A stretch of DNA of 64,000 nucleotides. Source: CAWIMX01 sp963792785. Its GTDB lineage: Bacteria > Acidobacteriota > Vicinamibacteria > Vicinamibacterales > CAVVIG01. Below, one piece after another: positions 7,701 through 17,142 of this stretch (position 1 is the first letter of the stretch; each line of letters opens with the position of its first letter). The stretch spans positions 1,798,001 to 1,862,000 of the forward strand of contig CAWBXO010000001.1 of the NCBI GenBank assembly GCA_963792785.1, in the 5' to 3' direction. A model generated the notes under the pieces. That model was not told the DNA's origin, ran no database searches, and saw only the letters and a program-made list of their open reading frames with translations. The position numbers and the translations under genes are program-made.

Positions 7701-9809
7701 ATGGACAGCACGACCGAACCACGTAAAGAGCGCGTCGGCCTGGCGGGGTTTCCAGCCCTCCTGATCGACGCGTCGCTCATCAGCCGCAGCGATCTCTCCC
7801 TGGCGGAGCAGCACGCCCTTCGCGAGCAGATGACCCTCGCCGACGCGGTGGTGGCGCTCGGCCTCGTCCCCGAAGAGGCCTGTTACGCGAAGCTCGCGGA
7901 GGCGGGCGGACTCGAGGTCCTGGACCTTGAACACGCCGTGTCGAGCGAGCTGGCCGTGCGTCTGGTGCCTGAACGGATTGCGCGGCAGTACTTCGCGGTG
8001 CCGCTCGACGTCAACAACCGCACGCTGACGTACGCCACGTCGCAACCGTTCAACGCCGAAGCGGAACACGACATTTCGTTCGCGTCCGGGAGACGGACAC
8101 AAATGGTCGCGGCGACCCGGTCGGGCGTGCTCGACGCCCTCGATCGCTGTTACCCCAAGCTCCGCGAACTCGACGTTCTCGCCATGCGGCTGCGCTCGGA
8201 GACCGTCGTCGAAAACATGGACGAGGGCGACGGCACCAAGTCGGACTCCGTCGTCATCGATCTGTGCAATCGCCTGATCGGTCGAGCCGTTGAAGTCGGC
8301 GCCAGCGACGTCCACATCGAGTCCGGCAATACGGGCACGCTCGTGCGCTTCCGCATCGGCGGGATGCTCGAGCCGGTGCTCACGCTGCCGGCCAACGTCT
8401 CTCAGCCGATTCGCAACCGGTTCAAGATCATGGCGCGCGCCGACATCGCGATGCGCAACAAGCCCCAGGACGGGGCGTTCCGCATCAAGGTCAGCGGACG
8501 CGCGATCGACGTCCGCCTGTCGAGCCTGCCGACCGTGGATGGCGAGAAAGTGGTGATGCGGGTGATCGACAGCCACAGCCCGCTCCAGACGCTCGATCGC
8601 CTGGGATACGACCCGGACACGCTCGCGCGGTTCGAGCGCGCCCTGTCGCGGCCCGATGGCCTGGTGCTCGTCACGGGGCCGACGGGCTCGGGCAAGACGA
8701 CCGCGCTCTACGCGGCGCTCGCCCACCTCCGCACCGGCCGCACGAACATCGTCAGCGTCGAGGATCCCGTGGAGCGGACCGTTCCTGGCGTCACGCAGAT
8801 TCCGGTGAATGCGCGCGCCGGGAACACGTTTCCCGCCGTGCTGCGCTCGCTGCTCCGGCAGGACCCCAACATCATCATGGTCGGCGAGGTCCGCGACGCC
8901 GAGGTCGCGCAGATCGTCGGGCAGGCGGCCTATACGGGGCACCTTGTGCTGACCTCGATGCACACGGCCGACACCGCGACGGCCATCACGCGCCTCACCA
9001 ACCTCGGCCTCGAGCCGTTCAAGATCGCGGAATGCCTGTCGGCGCTGCTCGCGCAGCGCCTGCTGCGCTCCCTCTGCCGGCACTGCAAGAGAGTGCACAA
9101 CGACATCGAAGCCCGCCGCCTGGGCGCCCAGTATCATCTGGCCTCGGTGCCCGCATCGGCGGGCCCGGGCTGTGAACACTGCCAGCACACGGGTTACGGC
9201 CGCCGCGTGCCCATCGCGGAACTGCTCACCCCCTCCAACGAGTTGCGCGACGCGATCGTGCAGGGCGCCACCGCGCACGAGATCCGTGCCAGCATGCGCG
9301 CGTCGGGCACGCCCAACATGCGCGACCACGCGCTGCGGCTCGTCGCCGACGGCATCACGTCCATCGAGGAAGTCAACCGCATCCTGGCCGAAGACGTCGA
9401 CGGCTCGCAGGACGCGGCTCGCGCGCATGCGCGCGTGCTGATCGCAGACGACGAACCGATCACGCGAATGCTCGTCAAGCTGCTGCTCGAGCGCGAGCAC
9501 TTCGAAGTGCTCGAGGCGGCCAACGGCAAGCAGGCCGTGGACATCGCCACCCGGGAGCATCCGGATCTGCTGATCGTGGACCTCAACATGCCGGAAATGG
9601 ACGGCTACGAGGCGATCACGCGGCTGCGCCGCGACGTCACGATGGCGACGCTGCCGATCATGGTGCTGACGTCGGAAGAAGGACCCGGCATCGAGCGCCG
9701 CGTGCTCGAGCTCGGCGCGGACGACTACATTCTCAAGCCATTCGACCCGGACGTCCTGCTCTCGCGGGTCAACGGCGTGTTCCGCCGCCTGAAAGTCGCG
9801 GCGGCGTGA
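7701..9809 (+). CDS. PilB/GspE-type secretion ATPase fused to a receiver domain
   Basis: A 702-residue fusion. Residues ~10-155 are the N-terminal MshEN/GspE-N domain. Residues ~190-560 are the hexameric ATPase of type IV pilus and type II secretion motors, with Walker A GPTGSGKTT (~326), Asp box IVSVEDPVE, Walker B IIMVGEVRDAEVA and a zinc pair CRHC...CEHC (~458 and ~490). Residues ~576-700 are a complete response-regulator receiver: VLIADDEP, phosphoacceptor Asp in IVDLNMPEMDG (~628) and LKPFD. PilB-type motors normally carry no receiver, so ATPase activity may be controlled by phosphorylation. It is the first gene of an operon with two TonB receptors, YfiR and three signalling proteins, and the kinases there are natural partners. 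No pilin or secretin gene is adjacent. Confidence 0.92.
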   Translation: MDSTTEPRKERVGLAGFPALLIDASLISRSDLSLAEQHALREQMTLADAVVALGLVPEEACYAKLAEAGGLEVLDLEHAVSSELAVRLVPERIARQYFAVPLDVNNRTLTYATSQPFNAEAEHDISFASGRRTQMVAATRSGVLDALDRCYPKLRELDVLAMRLRSETVVENMDEGDGTKSDSVVIDLCNRLIGRAVEVGASDVHIESGNTGTLVRFRIGGMLEPVLTLPANVSQPIRNRFKIMARADIAMRNKPQDGAFRIKVSGRAIDVRLSSLPTVDGEKVVMRVIDSHSPLQTLDRLGYDPDTLARFERALSRPDGLVLVTGPTGSGKTTALYAALAHLRTGRTNIVSVEDPVERTVPGVTQIPVNARAGNTFPAVLRSLLRQDPNIIMVGEVRDAEVAQIVGQAAYTGHLVLTSMHTADTATAITRLTNLGLEPFKIAECLSALLAQRLLRSLCRHCKRVHNDIEARRLGAQYHLASVPASAGPGCEHCQHTGYGRRVPIAELLTPSNELRDAIVQGATAHEIRASMRASGTPNMRDHALRLVADGITSIEEVNRILAEDVDGSQDAARAHARVLIADDEPITRMLVKLLLEREHFEVLEAANGKQAVDIATREHPDLLIVDLNMPEMDGYEAITRLRRDVTMATLPIMVLTSEEGPGIERRVLELGADDYILKPFDPDVLLSRVNGVFRRLKVAAA

Positions 9810-9817
9810 GGAGATCC

Positions 9818-11830
9818 ATGACGAGGTGGCGCGCCTCCCGGGTTCTGCTCTTCGTGCTGGCCGGCCTCCTGGTCGCCCCGCGGCCGGGCGTCGCGCAAGT
9901 GCCGAACCTGATCGAGACGTCGATCGAAGATCTCATGAAGATCGAGGTCACGTCGGCGTCCCGGAAAGAACAGCACGCTGAGGACGTCGCCGCGGCGCTC
10001 TTCGTGATCACTCAGGACGACATCCGCCGCTCCGGCATGACGACGATCCCCGACCTGCTCGGTCTCGCGCCCGGCGTGCAGGTCGCGCAAATCAATTCGA
10101 GCAACTGGGCGGTATCGATTCGCGGCTTCAACGGCCAGTTCTCGAACAAGCTGCTCGTCCTCGTCGATGGCCGGTCCGTCTACAAACGGAACTTCTCGGG
10201 CGTGTTCTGGGATGCGGAAGACCTGGTGATCGACGACATCGATCACATCGAAGTCATTCGCGGACCGGGGGGAGCCGTGTGGGGCGCCAACGCGGTCAAC
10301 GGCGTCATCAACATCGTCACGAAGACCGCGGGGGACACGCAGGGCGCGCTCATTCGTGTCGGCGGCGGCACCCTCGACCCGATGCGGGCCACCGCGCGGT
10401 ACGGCGGCTCATTCGGCAACGCGGCGTATCGCGTGTACTCGCAGTGGAGCGACCGCGGCGACACGCGTCTGGCGAGCGGGATGGCGGCGCGCGACAACTG
10501 GAACGCGTTCACGACCGGCGCGCGCGTGGACTGGACGCGTGGGACGGACGAGTGGACGGTGGACGGGAGCGCCGGCGCCGGCGACGGCCATCCGCGCTGG
10601 AACTTCATCGAGAGTCCGACGCCCGGCGTCGCGCCGGCGACCGACAACCCTGCGTCGTTTCGCCAGGGCAGCGTTCTCGCCCGATGGACGCGGCGCGGCG
10701 ACAACGGAGCCGCGCTGCAGGTGCAGTCGGTCGTCGCGATCTCGCGCCGCGCCGACAGCGTGACGGACCACGTGACAGACAACGAGAACACGTTCGACAC
10801 CCAGCTGCAGTACCACACGCCCGTCGGCGCTCGGCACGACGTGGTCGCCGGCGGGGGCTACCGGTTCATCGACAGCACGACCACGAGCCACAGCTTTGCG
10901 ATTGCGCTGACGCCGCCCGACAGCCGCAACGCCATCGTGAATCTGTTTGCGCAGGATGAGATCGCGCTTGCCGGGCGCCTGCACGTGACGCTCGGATCCA
11001 AGCTCGAGCGCGACACGGTGTCGGGTTGGAACGTGCAGCCGACCGCGCGCCTGATGTGGCAGCCGGCGCCCCATCAGCATGTGTGGTTCGCGGCTTCGCG
11101 CGCGCTGCGCACACCGTCGAACACCGACTTGGCGCTTCGCATCAACATCGCGGTCATCCCGGGACCCGGCGCACCAATCGTCCTCGCGGTCCTCGGCAAT
11201 CCGAATTACCAGGCCGAAGTGTTCCAGGACGCGGAAGCGGGGTATCGGCTCGAGCTCGCGTCCACGCTGTCAATCGACGTGACCGCGTTCCGCGGCCATT
11301 ACACGGCGCTGCCGACCAACGAGCCGCTCGCGCCCGTCTTCGAGGCGGCGCCGGGCCCGCCGCACCTGGTCGTCGCCACACAGTTCGACAATCTTCTGCA
11401 GGCCGACACGGCCGGCCTCGAGGTCGCCGCCCGATTCGCGCCGGTACCGGCCTGGCGGTTGGACGCGTCCTATTCGCACTTCCGCCTCACGCCGCATCCC
11501 GATCCGAGCAGCCGGGACACGGCCGCCGCCACGTTCGGCGGCACCGCGCCGGCCCATCAATGGCAGCTGCATTCCGCAGCCACGCTCGGCCCGCGCACGG
11601 AAATCGACGCGGCGCTGTTCCGCACGGGGGCGCTGCGCACGCTCGACGTGCCCGCCTACACGCGCGCCGACGTGCGCGTCGAGGTCAAGCTGACCGGGCA
11701 GTTCTCGGCGGTCGCGACCGCGAGGAACCTGCTCGATCCGTCGCACGCTGAGTACGTCACCGGGTCGGTCACATCGACGCAAGTCCCGCGCAGCGCGTCG
11801 ATCGATCTGGTCTGGAGACCACGGCCATGA
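9818..11830 (+). CDS. TonB-dependent outer-membrane receptor (first of a tandem pair)
   Basis: About 670 residues with a signal peptide (LLFVLAGLLVAPRPGVAQ). The N-terminal plug domain is clear: FVITQDDIRRSGMTTIPDLL, WAVSIRGFNGQF, LLVLVDGRSVYKR, IEVIRGPGGAVWGANAVNG. A beta-barrel of alternating polar and aromatic strands follows. A short conserved lead-in ETSIEDLMKIEVTSASRK precedes the plug and may be the TonB box region. I chose ATG 9818, preceded by GAGGAG, over GTG 9806, which overlaps the ATPase stop. It is strongly similar to the next gene, so it arose by duplication. The position beside YfiR and sensor kinases suggests ligand sensing as well as uptake; the ligand is unknown. Confidence 0.93.
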   Translation: MTRWRASRVLLFVLAGLLVAPRPGVAQVPNLIETSIEDLMKIEVTSASRKEQHAEDVAAALFVITQDDIRRSGMTTIPDLLGLAPGVQVAQINSSNWAVSIRGFNGQFSNKLLVLVDGRSVYKRNFSGVFWDAEDLVIDDIDHIEVIRGPGGAVWGANAVNGVINIVTKTAGDTQGALIRVGGGTLDPMRATARYGGSFGNAAYRVYSQWSDRGDTRLASGMAARDNWNAFTTGARVDWTRGTDEWTVDGSAGAGDGHPRWNFIESPTPGVAPATDNPASFRQGSVLARWTRRGDNGAALQVQSVVAISRRADSVTDHVTDNENTFDTQLQYHTPVGARHDVVAGGGYRFIDSTTTSHSFAIALTPPDSRNAIVNLFAQDEIALAGRLHVTLGSKLERDTVSGWNVQPTARLMWQPAPHQHVWFAASRALRTPSNTDLALRINIAVIPGPGAPIVLAVLGNPNYQAEVFQDAEAGYRLELASTLSIDVTAFRGHYTALPTNEPLAPVFEAAPGPPHLVVATQFDNLLQADTAGLEVAARFAPVPAWRLDASYSHFRLTPHPDPSSRDTAAATFGGTAPAHQWQLHSAATLGPRTEIDAALFRTGALRTLDVPAYTRADVRVEVKLTGQFSAVATARNLLDPSHAEYVTGSVTSTQVPRSASIDLVWRPRP

Positions 11831-13788
11831 AGAGGAGAGACGGGCGCGTCTCCCGGTCTCTGCTCCTCATGCTGGTCGGTCTCCTGGCCATCCCGCGGGC
11901 AGGCCTGGCGCAGGTGCCGAACCTGAGCGAGACGTCGATCGAAGATCTCATGAAGATCGAGATCACGTCGGCGTCCCGGAAGGCACAGCGCGCCGAGGAC
12001 GTCGCCGCGGCGATCTTCGTGATCACCCGGGACGACATTCGCCGCTCCGGCATGACGTCGCTCCCCGACCTGCTGCGCCTGGTGCCCGGCGTCGAGGTCG
12101 CGCAATTCAACGCGAGCAGGTGGGCCGTGACCGTGCGCGGTTTCAACGCCCTCTACGCGAACAAGCTGCTCGTCCTCGTCGACGGCCGCAGCGTCTACAA
12201 CCAGATCTTCTCGGGCGTGTTCTGGGACGCCGAAGACGTGATGCTCGACGACATCGATCGGATCGAGGTGATTCGCGGCCCCGGCGCCGCGCTGTGGGGC
12301 GCGAACGCCGTCAACGGCGTGATCAACATCCTCACCACATCCGCGGCCGACACGCAGGGCGGACTCGTCCGCGTCGACGCCGGGCGCGCGGGTGAACAGG
12401 GCGCCGTCCGCTACGGCGGAACGCTCGGCGCGGCGAGCTACCGGCTGTACACGCAGTGGACCCGTCGGGATCAGACGCTCGCCACTCCGGACACGCGCGC
12501 CGACGATGCGTCCCGCAGCGCGACAGCGGGATTCCGCGTCGACTGGACCGCGCGGCCTGACGTGTTCATGGTGGAAGGCGATGTCACGGCGGACCAGTCG
12601 CGCGCGCTGTGGCCAAGCCTCGACGCGGGCTGGCTGCGCTCCGACACACAGGGCGGCCATCTCGTCGGCCGGTGGACGCACACGCGCCCCGGCGGCGCGT
12701 CGCTCCAGGTGCAGTCGTTCGTCGACATCGCGGGCCGGCAGGAGCCGTTGGGCGACTACCACCGGCGCACCTTCGACGTCGACACGCAATATCACACGAC
12801 GTTCGGTGCGCGTCAGGATCTGGTCGCCGGCGCCGGCTACCGCTTCATCGACGAGGGCCTCGACGGACGCCACAACGTCGCGCTGACGCCACCCCACAAC
12901 AACTCGTCTCTCGTGACGGCCTTTCTTCAGGATGAGATCGCGCTCTCCCGGCGCCTGGCCCTCACGCTCGGCGGTCAGGCGCAGCACGACTCCAATTCGG
13001 GCGCGGGCCTGCAGCCCACCGCGCGTCTGATGTGGCAGCCGCGGCCCCACCAGCGCGTCTGGGCCTCGACGTCCCGGGCCTTGCGGACGCCGTCGCTCAC
13101 CGACCGCGGGATTCGGCTGGAGTATCCACCGATGCCGAGCGTCGGCGGGCTGCCACTCGTCGCGACCGTGCTGGGCAACCCGGCGCAGAAGACCGAAACG
13201 TTCACCGACGCGGAAGCCGGATACCGGCTCGAGATCGGGACGACCGCCTCGATTGATGCCACCGGATTCGTCGGGCGCTACACCAACCTGCGGACGCAGG
13301 AGCCCGAGGCTCCCGTCGTCACGTTCGTCCCATCACCGCGGATCCTCGTCACGTCGGTGTTCGGGAATCAGGGCGAGGCCACCACCCGCGGGGTCGAAGT
13401 CTCGGGCCATTGGTCGCCCGTTCCGGTGTGGCGTCTCGACGGCAGCTGCACGGCGTTCCACATCGCCACGGGCCTGACGGCCCCAAGTACAGACGCCAGC
13501 ACCCCGCGGCGGCAGTGGCAGGTCCGGTCGGCGTGGTCACCGGACTCCCGGGCGACGCTCGACGTCGCGATCTTCCACGTCGGCGCGCTCGAGGAGCTTC
13601 AGATCAGCGGCTATACGCGAACGGACGTCACCGCGGAATGGCGGTTCACCAGCCGGCTGTCCGCCATGGTGATTGGCCAGAACCTCTTCGATGAGGCCCA
13701 CGCCGAGTTCGGCGGCGCCACCGAGTTGCTGTCGGCCACGCAGGTCGCGCGCACCGTCAACGCACGGCTGCGATGGACATTCCGATGA
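11827..13788 (+). CDS. TonB-dependent outer-membrane receptor (second of a tandem pair)
   Basis: 653 residues, starting at an ATG that overlaps the previous stop codon (ATGA). Signal peptide LLLMLVGLLAIPRAGLAQ, then the same lead-in ETSIEDLMKIEITSASRK and a plug domain (FVITRDDIRRSGMTSLPDLL, VTVRGFNALYANKLL, IEVIRGPGAALWGANAVNG) almost matching the upstream receptor. The barrel halves are more divergent, especially the outer loops, as expected if the two copies bind different ligands. The C-terminus LRWTF ends in an aromatic residue, as for outer-membrane insertion. Its stop codon overlaps the YfiR start by four bases. Confidence 0.93.
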   Translation: MKRRDGRVSRSLLLMLVGLLAIPRAGLAQVPNLSETSIEDLMKIEITSASRKAQRAEDVAAAIFVITRDDIRRSGMTSLPDLLRLVPGVEVAQFNASRWAVTVRGFNALYANKLLVLVDGRSVYNQIFSGVFWDAEDVMLDDIDRIEVIRGPGAALWGANAVNGVINILTTSAADTQGGLVRVDAGRAGEQGAVRYGGTLGAASYRLYTQWTRRDQTLATPDTRADDASRSATAGFRVDWTARPDVFMVEGDVTADQSRALWPSLDAGWLRSDTQGGHLVGRWTHTRPGGASLQVQSFVDIAGRQEPLGDYHRRTFDVDTQYHTTFGARQDLVAGAGYRFIDEGLDGRHNVALTPPHNNSSLVTAFLQDEIALSRRLALTLGGQAQHDSNSGAGLQPTARLMWQPRPHQRVWASTSRALRTPSLTDRGIRLEYPPMPSVGGLPLVATVLGNPAQKTETFTDAEAGYRLEIGTTASIDATGFVGRYTNLRTQEPEAPVVTFVPSPRILVTSVFGNQGEATTRGVEVSGHWSPVPVWRLDGSCTAFHIATGLTAPSTDASTPRRQWQVRSAWSPDSRATLDVAIFHVGALEELQISGYTRTDVTAEWRFTSRLSAMVIGQNLFDEAHAEFGGATELLSATQVARTVNARLRWTFR

Positions 13789-14354
13789 TGTCCGCGCTGA
13801 CCTTCCACCGCGGACGGCTCACCGCCGCACGTGTCGCGCTGGCGGCGACGCTCATGGTGTCGCCCGCGATCGCGGTCGTCAGCGCCGCAGACGCGACGCT
13901 GGACGTCGCCGTGAAGGCGGCGTTCCTCTATAACTTCGCCAAGTTCACCGAGTGGCCGGCGCTGCCGTCCGGCGCCCCCCTGGTCTTCTGCGCAGCCGGC
14001 GACGACGCCATCGCGGACGCGCTCGTCCAGACGGTTCGGGGTCAGGCCATCAACGGTCATGCGATCGACGTGCGGCGATCTCCGGATAGCGCCTCATGGC
14101 CGGCCTGCCAGCTCCTGTTCATCGGGGAGGCCGAGACACGACGACCCACGGGGCGAGTCGACGGGATCAGGATGCTGCCGGTCCTGACCGTCAGCGACGG
14201 GAAGGATTTTTCTCGAATGGGCGGCATCATCGAGCTCTACATTGAAGACGGACGGATGCGCTTCGCCATCAACACGGACGCTGTTACCCGCTCGGGGCTG
14301 CGCCTCAGTTCGCGACTGCTCGGGCTGGCGAGGGTGGTGCGGGATGGTCAATAG
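13785..14354 (+). CDS. YfiR-family periplasmic signalling protein (DUF4154)
   Basis: About 189 residues with a signal peptide (ARVALAATLMVSPAIAVVSA). The family hallmarks are present: VKAAFLYNFAKFTEWPA near the mature N-terminus, CQLLFIGEAE in the middle and VLTVSDGKDFSRMGGIIELY, then MRFAINTDAVTRSGLRLSSRLLGLA at the end. In Pseudomonas, YfiR binds the periplasmic CHASE8-containing part of the cyclase YfiN and holds it off. Here the next gene encodes a kinase whose periplasmic segment looks CHASE8-like, so YfiR may control a phosphorelay instead. I chose ATG 13785 because it gives the usual ATGA overlap with the receptor gene; ATG 13773 is also in frame. Confidence 0.9.
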   Translation: MMSALTFHRGRLTAARVALAATLMVSPAIAVVSAADATLDVAVKAAFLYNFAKFTEWPALPSGAPLVFCAAGDDAIADALVQTVRGQAINGHAIDVRRSPDSASWPACQLLFIGEAETRRPTGRVDGIRMLPVLTVSDGKDFSRMGGIIELYIEDGRMRFAINTDAVTRSGLRLSSRLLGLARVVRDGQ

Positions 14355-17142
14355 GTTCGGCGGGTTGTGGGGACGCCAGCCGCTCGGGCGAAAACTGATG
14401 CTCGCCATCGTATCGGCCTGCGCGGTGACGCTGATTGTGGTCGCCGTTCCCATGATCACACGCGACTACACCGACAGTCGGAGCCAGCTCGTCCGCCAGC
14501 TCACGATGATCGCGGAGGTCGTCGCGTCCAACAGCGTCGGCCCGGTGACATTCAAAGACGCCGACGCGGCCCGAGAGACGCTCGGCGGGTTGGCCGCCAA
14601 TCCCCACATCCTGGAGGCGGTCCTGTTCAGCAGCGACGGCACACGGCTCGCCACGTTCGGCCAAGACGCCAGCCATGTCATGCCCACCTTTGTCCCGACT
14701 AATGCGTCGGCGGCCGAGCTCGTGGCCACGACGTTCAGTGGAGGTCACGTGCGGGTGATGCGCCCCGTGGTGCTCGACGGCGAGACCATCGGCGACATCG
14801 TCATCGAGTCGGACACGGGCGAGGTCTCGCAGAAGCTTGTCGAAACCATCAGCAGCGTGGCCATCGTCTACCTGACCGCCCTCTCAATCGCGTTCATTCT
14901 GTCGCGGGTGATGGCGCGGCGCATCTTCGCTCCCGTCGGCCGGCTGCTCGATCTCGTCCGCCGCGTCCGGGCGGAGGGCCGCTACGACGTCCGTGCCGAG
15001 GCGGGCGACCACGACGAAATCGGCGAGCTCATCGAGCAGTCCAACGCGATGCTGGACGAAGTCCAGAAGCGCGACCAGCAGCTGCTCGTGCAGCAGCTCG
15101 ACCTCGAACACACCGTGGACGCGCGCACCGCCGAGCTCCAGGCGAGCAACGAAGAACTGGTGAAGACCCGCGACCGCGCCATGGAGGCCAGCCGCGCGAA
15201 GAGCGAATTTCTCGCCAACATGAGCCACGAAATCCGGACGCCGATGAACGGCGTCATCGGCATGACGGACCTCGTGCTCGACAGCAACCTCACGGCGGAC
15301 CAGCGGGCCAGCCTCGTCACGGTGCGGACGTCCGCCGACACGCTGCTGACGATCCTGAACGACATCCTCGACTTCTCGAAGATCGAATCGCGGAAGCTCG
15401 AGCTCGAAGCCGTGCCGTTCTCGCTCCGCTCGCTGATGGCCGACGCGCTCAAGCCGCTCGCGCTGCGCGCGGACCAGAAAGGGCTCGAGCTGATTTGCGA
15501 CATCGACGCGAACGTTCCGGCCGGCGTCATGGGCGACCCGACGCGGATTCAGCAGGTGCTGACGAACCTGGTCGGCAACGCGCTCAAGTTCACGGAGAGC
15601 GGCCACATCCTCATCGGCGTCCGCGAAGACTCGCGCACGGAAGGCCGCACGACGCTGCACTTCAGCGTCACGGACACGGGGATCGGCATCCCGCCGGAGC
15701 AGCACGACGCCATCTTCGAGGCCTTCCGCCAGGCGGACGGTTCCACGACGCGCCGGTTCGGCGGCACCGGTCTCGGCCTGACGATCTCGACGACGCTCGT
15801 GCGGCTGATGGGCGGACGGATCTGGGTCGAGAGCACGCCTGGCGCCGGCAGCACGTTTCAATTCACGGTCTCACTCGACGTCACCGAGGGGCCGGAGGCC
15901 CCGGCGGCGCATCCCCTTCCGCCGCACCTCCACGTCCTCATCGTCGACGACAACGACGTCAATCGGCGCATTCTCACCGAGCAGGTCGCCCGCTGGGGCA
16001 TGACCTCGGCCCCGGCCGCAGGCGGGAGGGCCGCCATCGAGGCCCTCACGGCGGCCGTGCGGCGCCACGAGCCGTTCAGACTCGTCCTGCTCGACGCGAA
16101 CATGCCGGACATGGACGGGTTCGAGGTCGCGGCCGACGTGCTGAAACGGCCTGAACTGGCTGGCGCCACGATCATGATGCTGACCTCGTCCGGCGACACC
16201 CGCGACCAGGCGCGCTGCGCCGAGTTGGGGATCGCGGCGTATCTCACGAAGCCGGTGTATGCCGACGACTTGCTGGCTGCCATCGAACGCGCGATCGGGG
16301 TGAAGCCGGCCGCGGCGCCGCCTGTCGGGCAGGCGGGCGATGCCGCGCTGGCCAAGGGCGCCGACGTTCCGCGCGCCCACGTCCTGCTCGTGGAAGACAA
16401 CGTCGTCAACCAGCAGGTCGCGTCGGGCCTGCTCACCCGCCGCGGCCATCAGGTGACGGTGGTCCAGAACGGCCAGGAGGCCCTGGAGCGACTCGACAAG
16501 GACACCTTCGACCTGGTGCTGATGGATCTGCAGATGCCGGTCATGGGCGGGATCGAGGCGACGGTCGCCATCCGCCTGCGCGAACGCGGCACGGGCCGGC
16601 ACCTTCGGATCGTCGCCATGACGGCGCATGCAATGAGCAGCGACCGGGAACGGTGTCTGGCCGCCGGGATGGACGGCTATCTCTCAAAACCGATCGAGCC
16701 AGGTCTGTTGTTCTCGGCGGTCGAACAGGGCGGCGACGGCGGCGGTGTCCAGGCGGCGAACGCCGAACACACCGGGCCGGTCACGTTCGACGAGGACGCC
16801 TTGCGGCACCGGCTTTCCGGAGACGCCGCCCTGATGGCCGACGTGATTCACCTGTTTCTCGAAGACCTGCCGAAGCGACTCGACGCCATCAAGGACGCCG
16901 TGACCGGCCGCGACGCCGAAGCCCTTCGCCAGGCAGCCCATGCCCTCAAAGGATCGGCCGGCAACCTGTCGGCCGGCGGATTGGCCGAGGCGGCGCGCGA
17001 GCTCGAGCGCATCGGCGCCGAATCGCGGATGGACGACGCGGATACCGCCTGGGATCTTCTGTCCACCGAAGCCAGCACGGTCGCCGACGTGTTGCGTCGC
17101 TACGCTGCACCGGACAAGGAGCCGTCTTCATGCGCATCCTGA
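14344..17142 (+). CDS. CHASE8-like hybrid histidine kinase with two receivers and HPt
   Basis: 932 residues. Transmembrane helix 1 (LMLAIVSACAVTLIVVAVP) is followed by a periplasmic segment of about 130 residues resembling CHASE8 (TMIAEVVASNSVGPVTFKD, GTRLATFGQD), helix 2 and HAMP (~170-235). HisKA carries FLANMSHEIRTPMNG (His ~293). HATPase has NLVGNALKFTE, DTGIGI and GGTGLGL. Receiver 1 (~528-650) has LVLLDANMPDMDG, receiver 2 (~677-800) has LVLMDLQMPVMGG, and the HPt (~820-920) has AAHALKGSAGNL (His ~865). This is the BarA/GacS-type layout with an extra receiver. The start ATG 14344 overlaps the YfiR gene by 11 bases. It probably passes phosphate to the receiver of the next gene or of the PilB fusion. 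Confidence 0.92.
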   Translation: MVNRFGGLWGRQPLGRKLMLAIVSACAVTLIVVAVPMITRDYTDSRSQLVRQLTMIAEVVASNSVGPVTFKDADAARETLGGLAANPHILEAVLFSSDGTRLATFGQDASHVMPTFVPTNASAAELVATTFSGGHVRVMRPVVLDGETIGDIVIESDTGEVSQKLVETISSVAIVYLTALSIAFILSRVMARRIFAPVGRLLDLVRRVRAEGRYDVRAEAGDHDEIGELIEQSNAMLDEVQKRDQQLLVQQLDLEHTVDARTAELQASNEELVKTRDRAMEASRAKSEFLANMSHEIRTPMNGVIGMTDLVLDSNLTADQRASLVTVRTSADTLLTILNDILDFSKIESRKLELEAVPFSLRSLMADALKPLALRADQKGLELICDIDANVPAGVMGDPTRIQQVLTNLVGNALKFTESGHILIGVREDSRTEGRTTLHFSVTDTGIGIPPEQHDAIFEAFRQADGSTTRRFGGTGLGLTISTTLVRLMGGRIWVESTPGAGSTFQFTVSLDVTEGPEAPAAHPLPPHLHVLIVDDNDVNRRILTEQVARWGMTSAPAAGGRAAIEALTAAVRRHEPFRLVLLDANMPDMDGFEVAADVLKRPELAGATIMMLTSSGDTRDQARCAELGIAAYLTKPVYADDLLAAIERAIGVKPAAAPPVGQAGDAALAKGADVPRAHVLLVEDNVVNQQVASGLLTRRGHQVTVVQNGQEALERLDKDTFDLVLMDLQMPVMGGIEATVAIRLRERGTGRHLRIVAMTAHAMSSDRERCLAAGMDGYLSKPIEPGLLFSAVEQGGDGGGVQAANAEHTGPVTFDEDALRHRLSGDAALMADVIHLFLEDLPKRLDAIKDAVTGRDAEALRQAAHALKGSAGNLSAGGLAEAARELERIGAESRMDDADTAWDLLSTEASTVADVLRRYAAPDKEPSSCAS

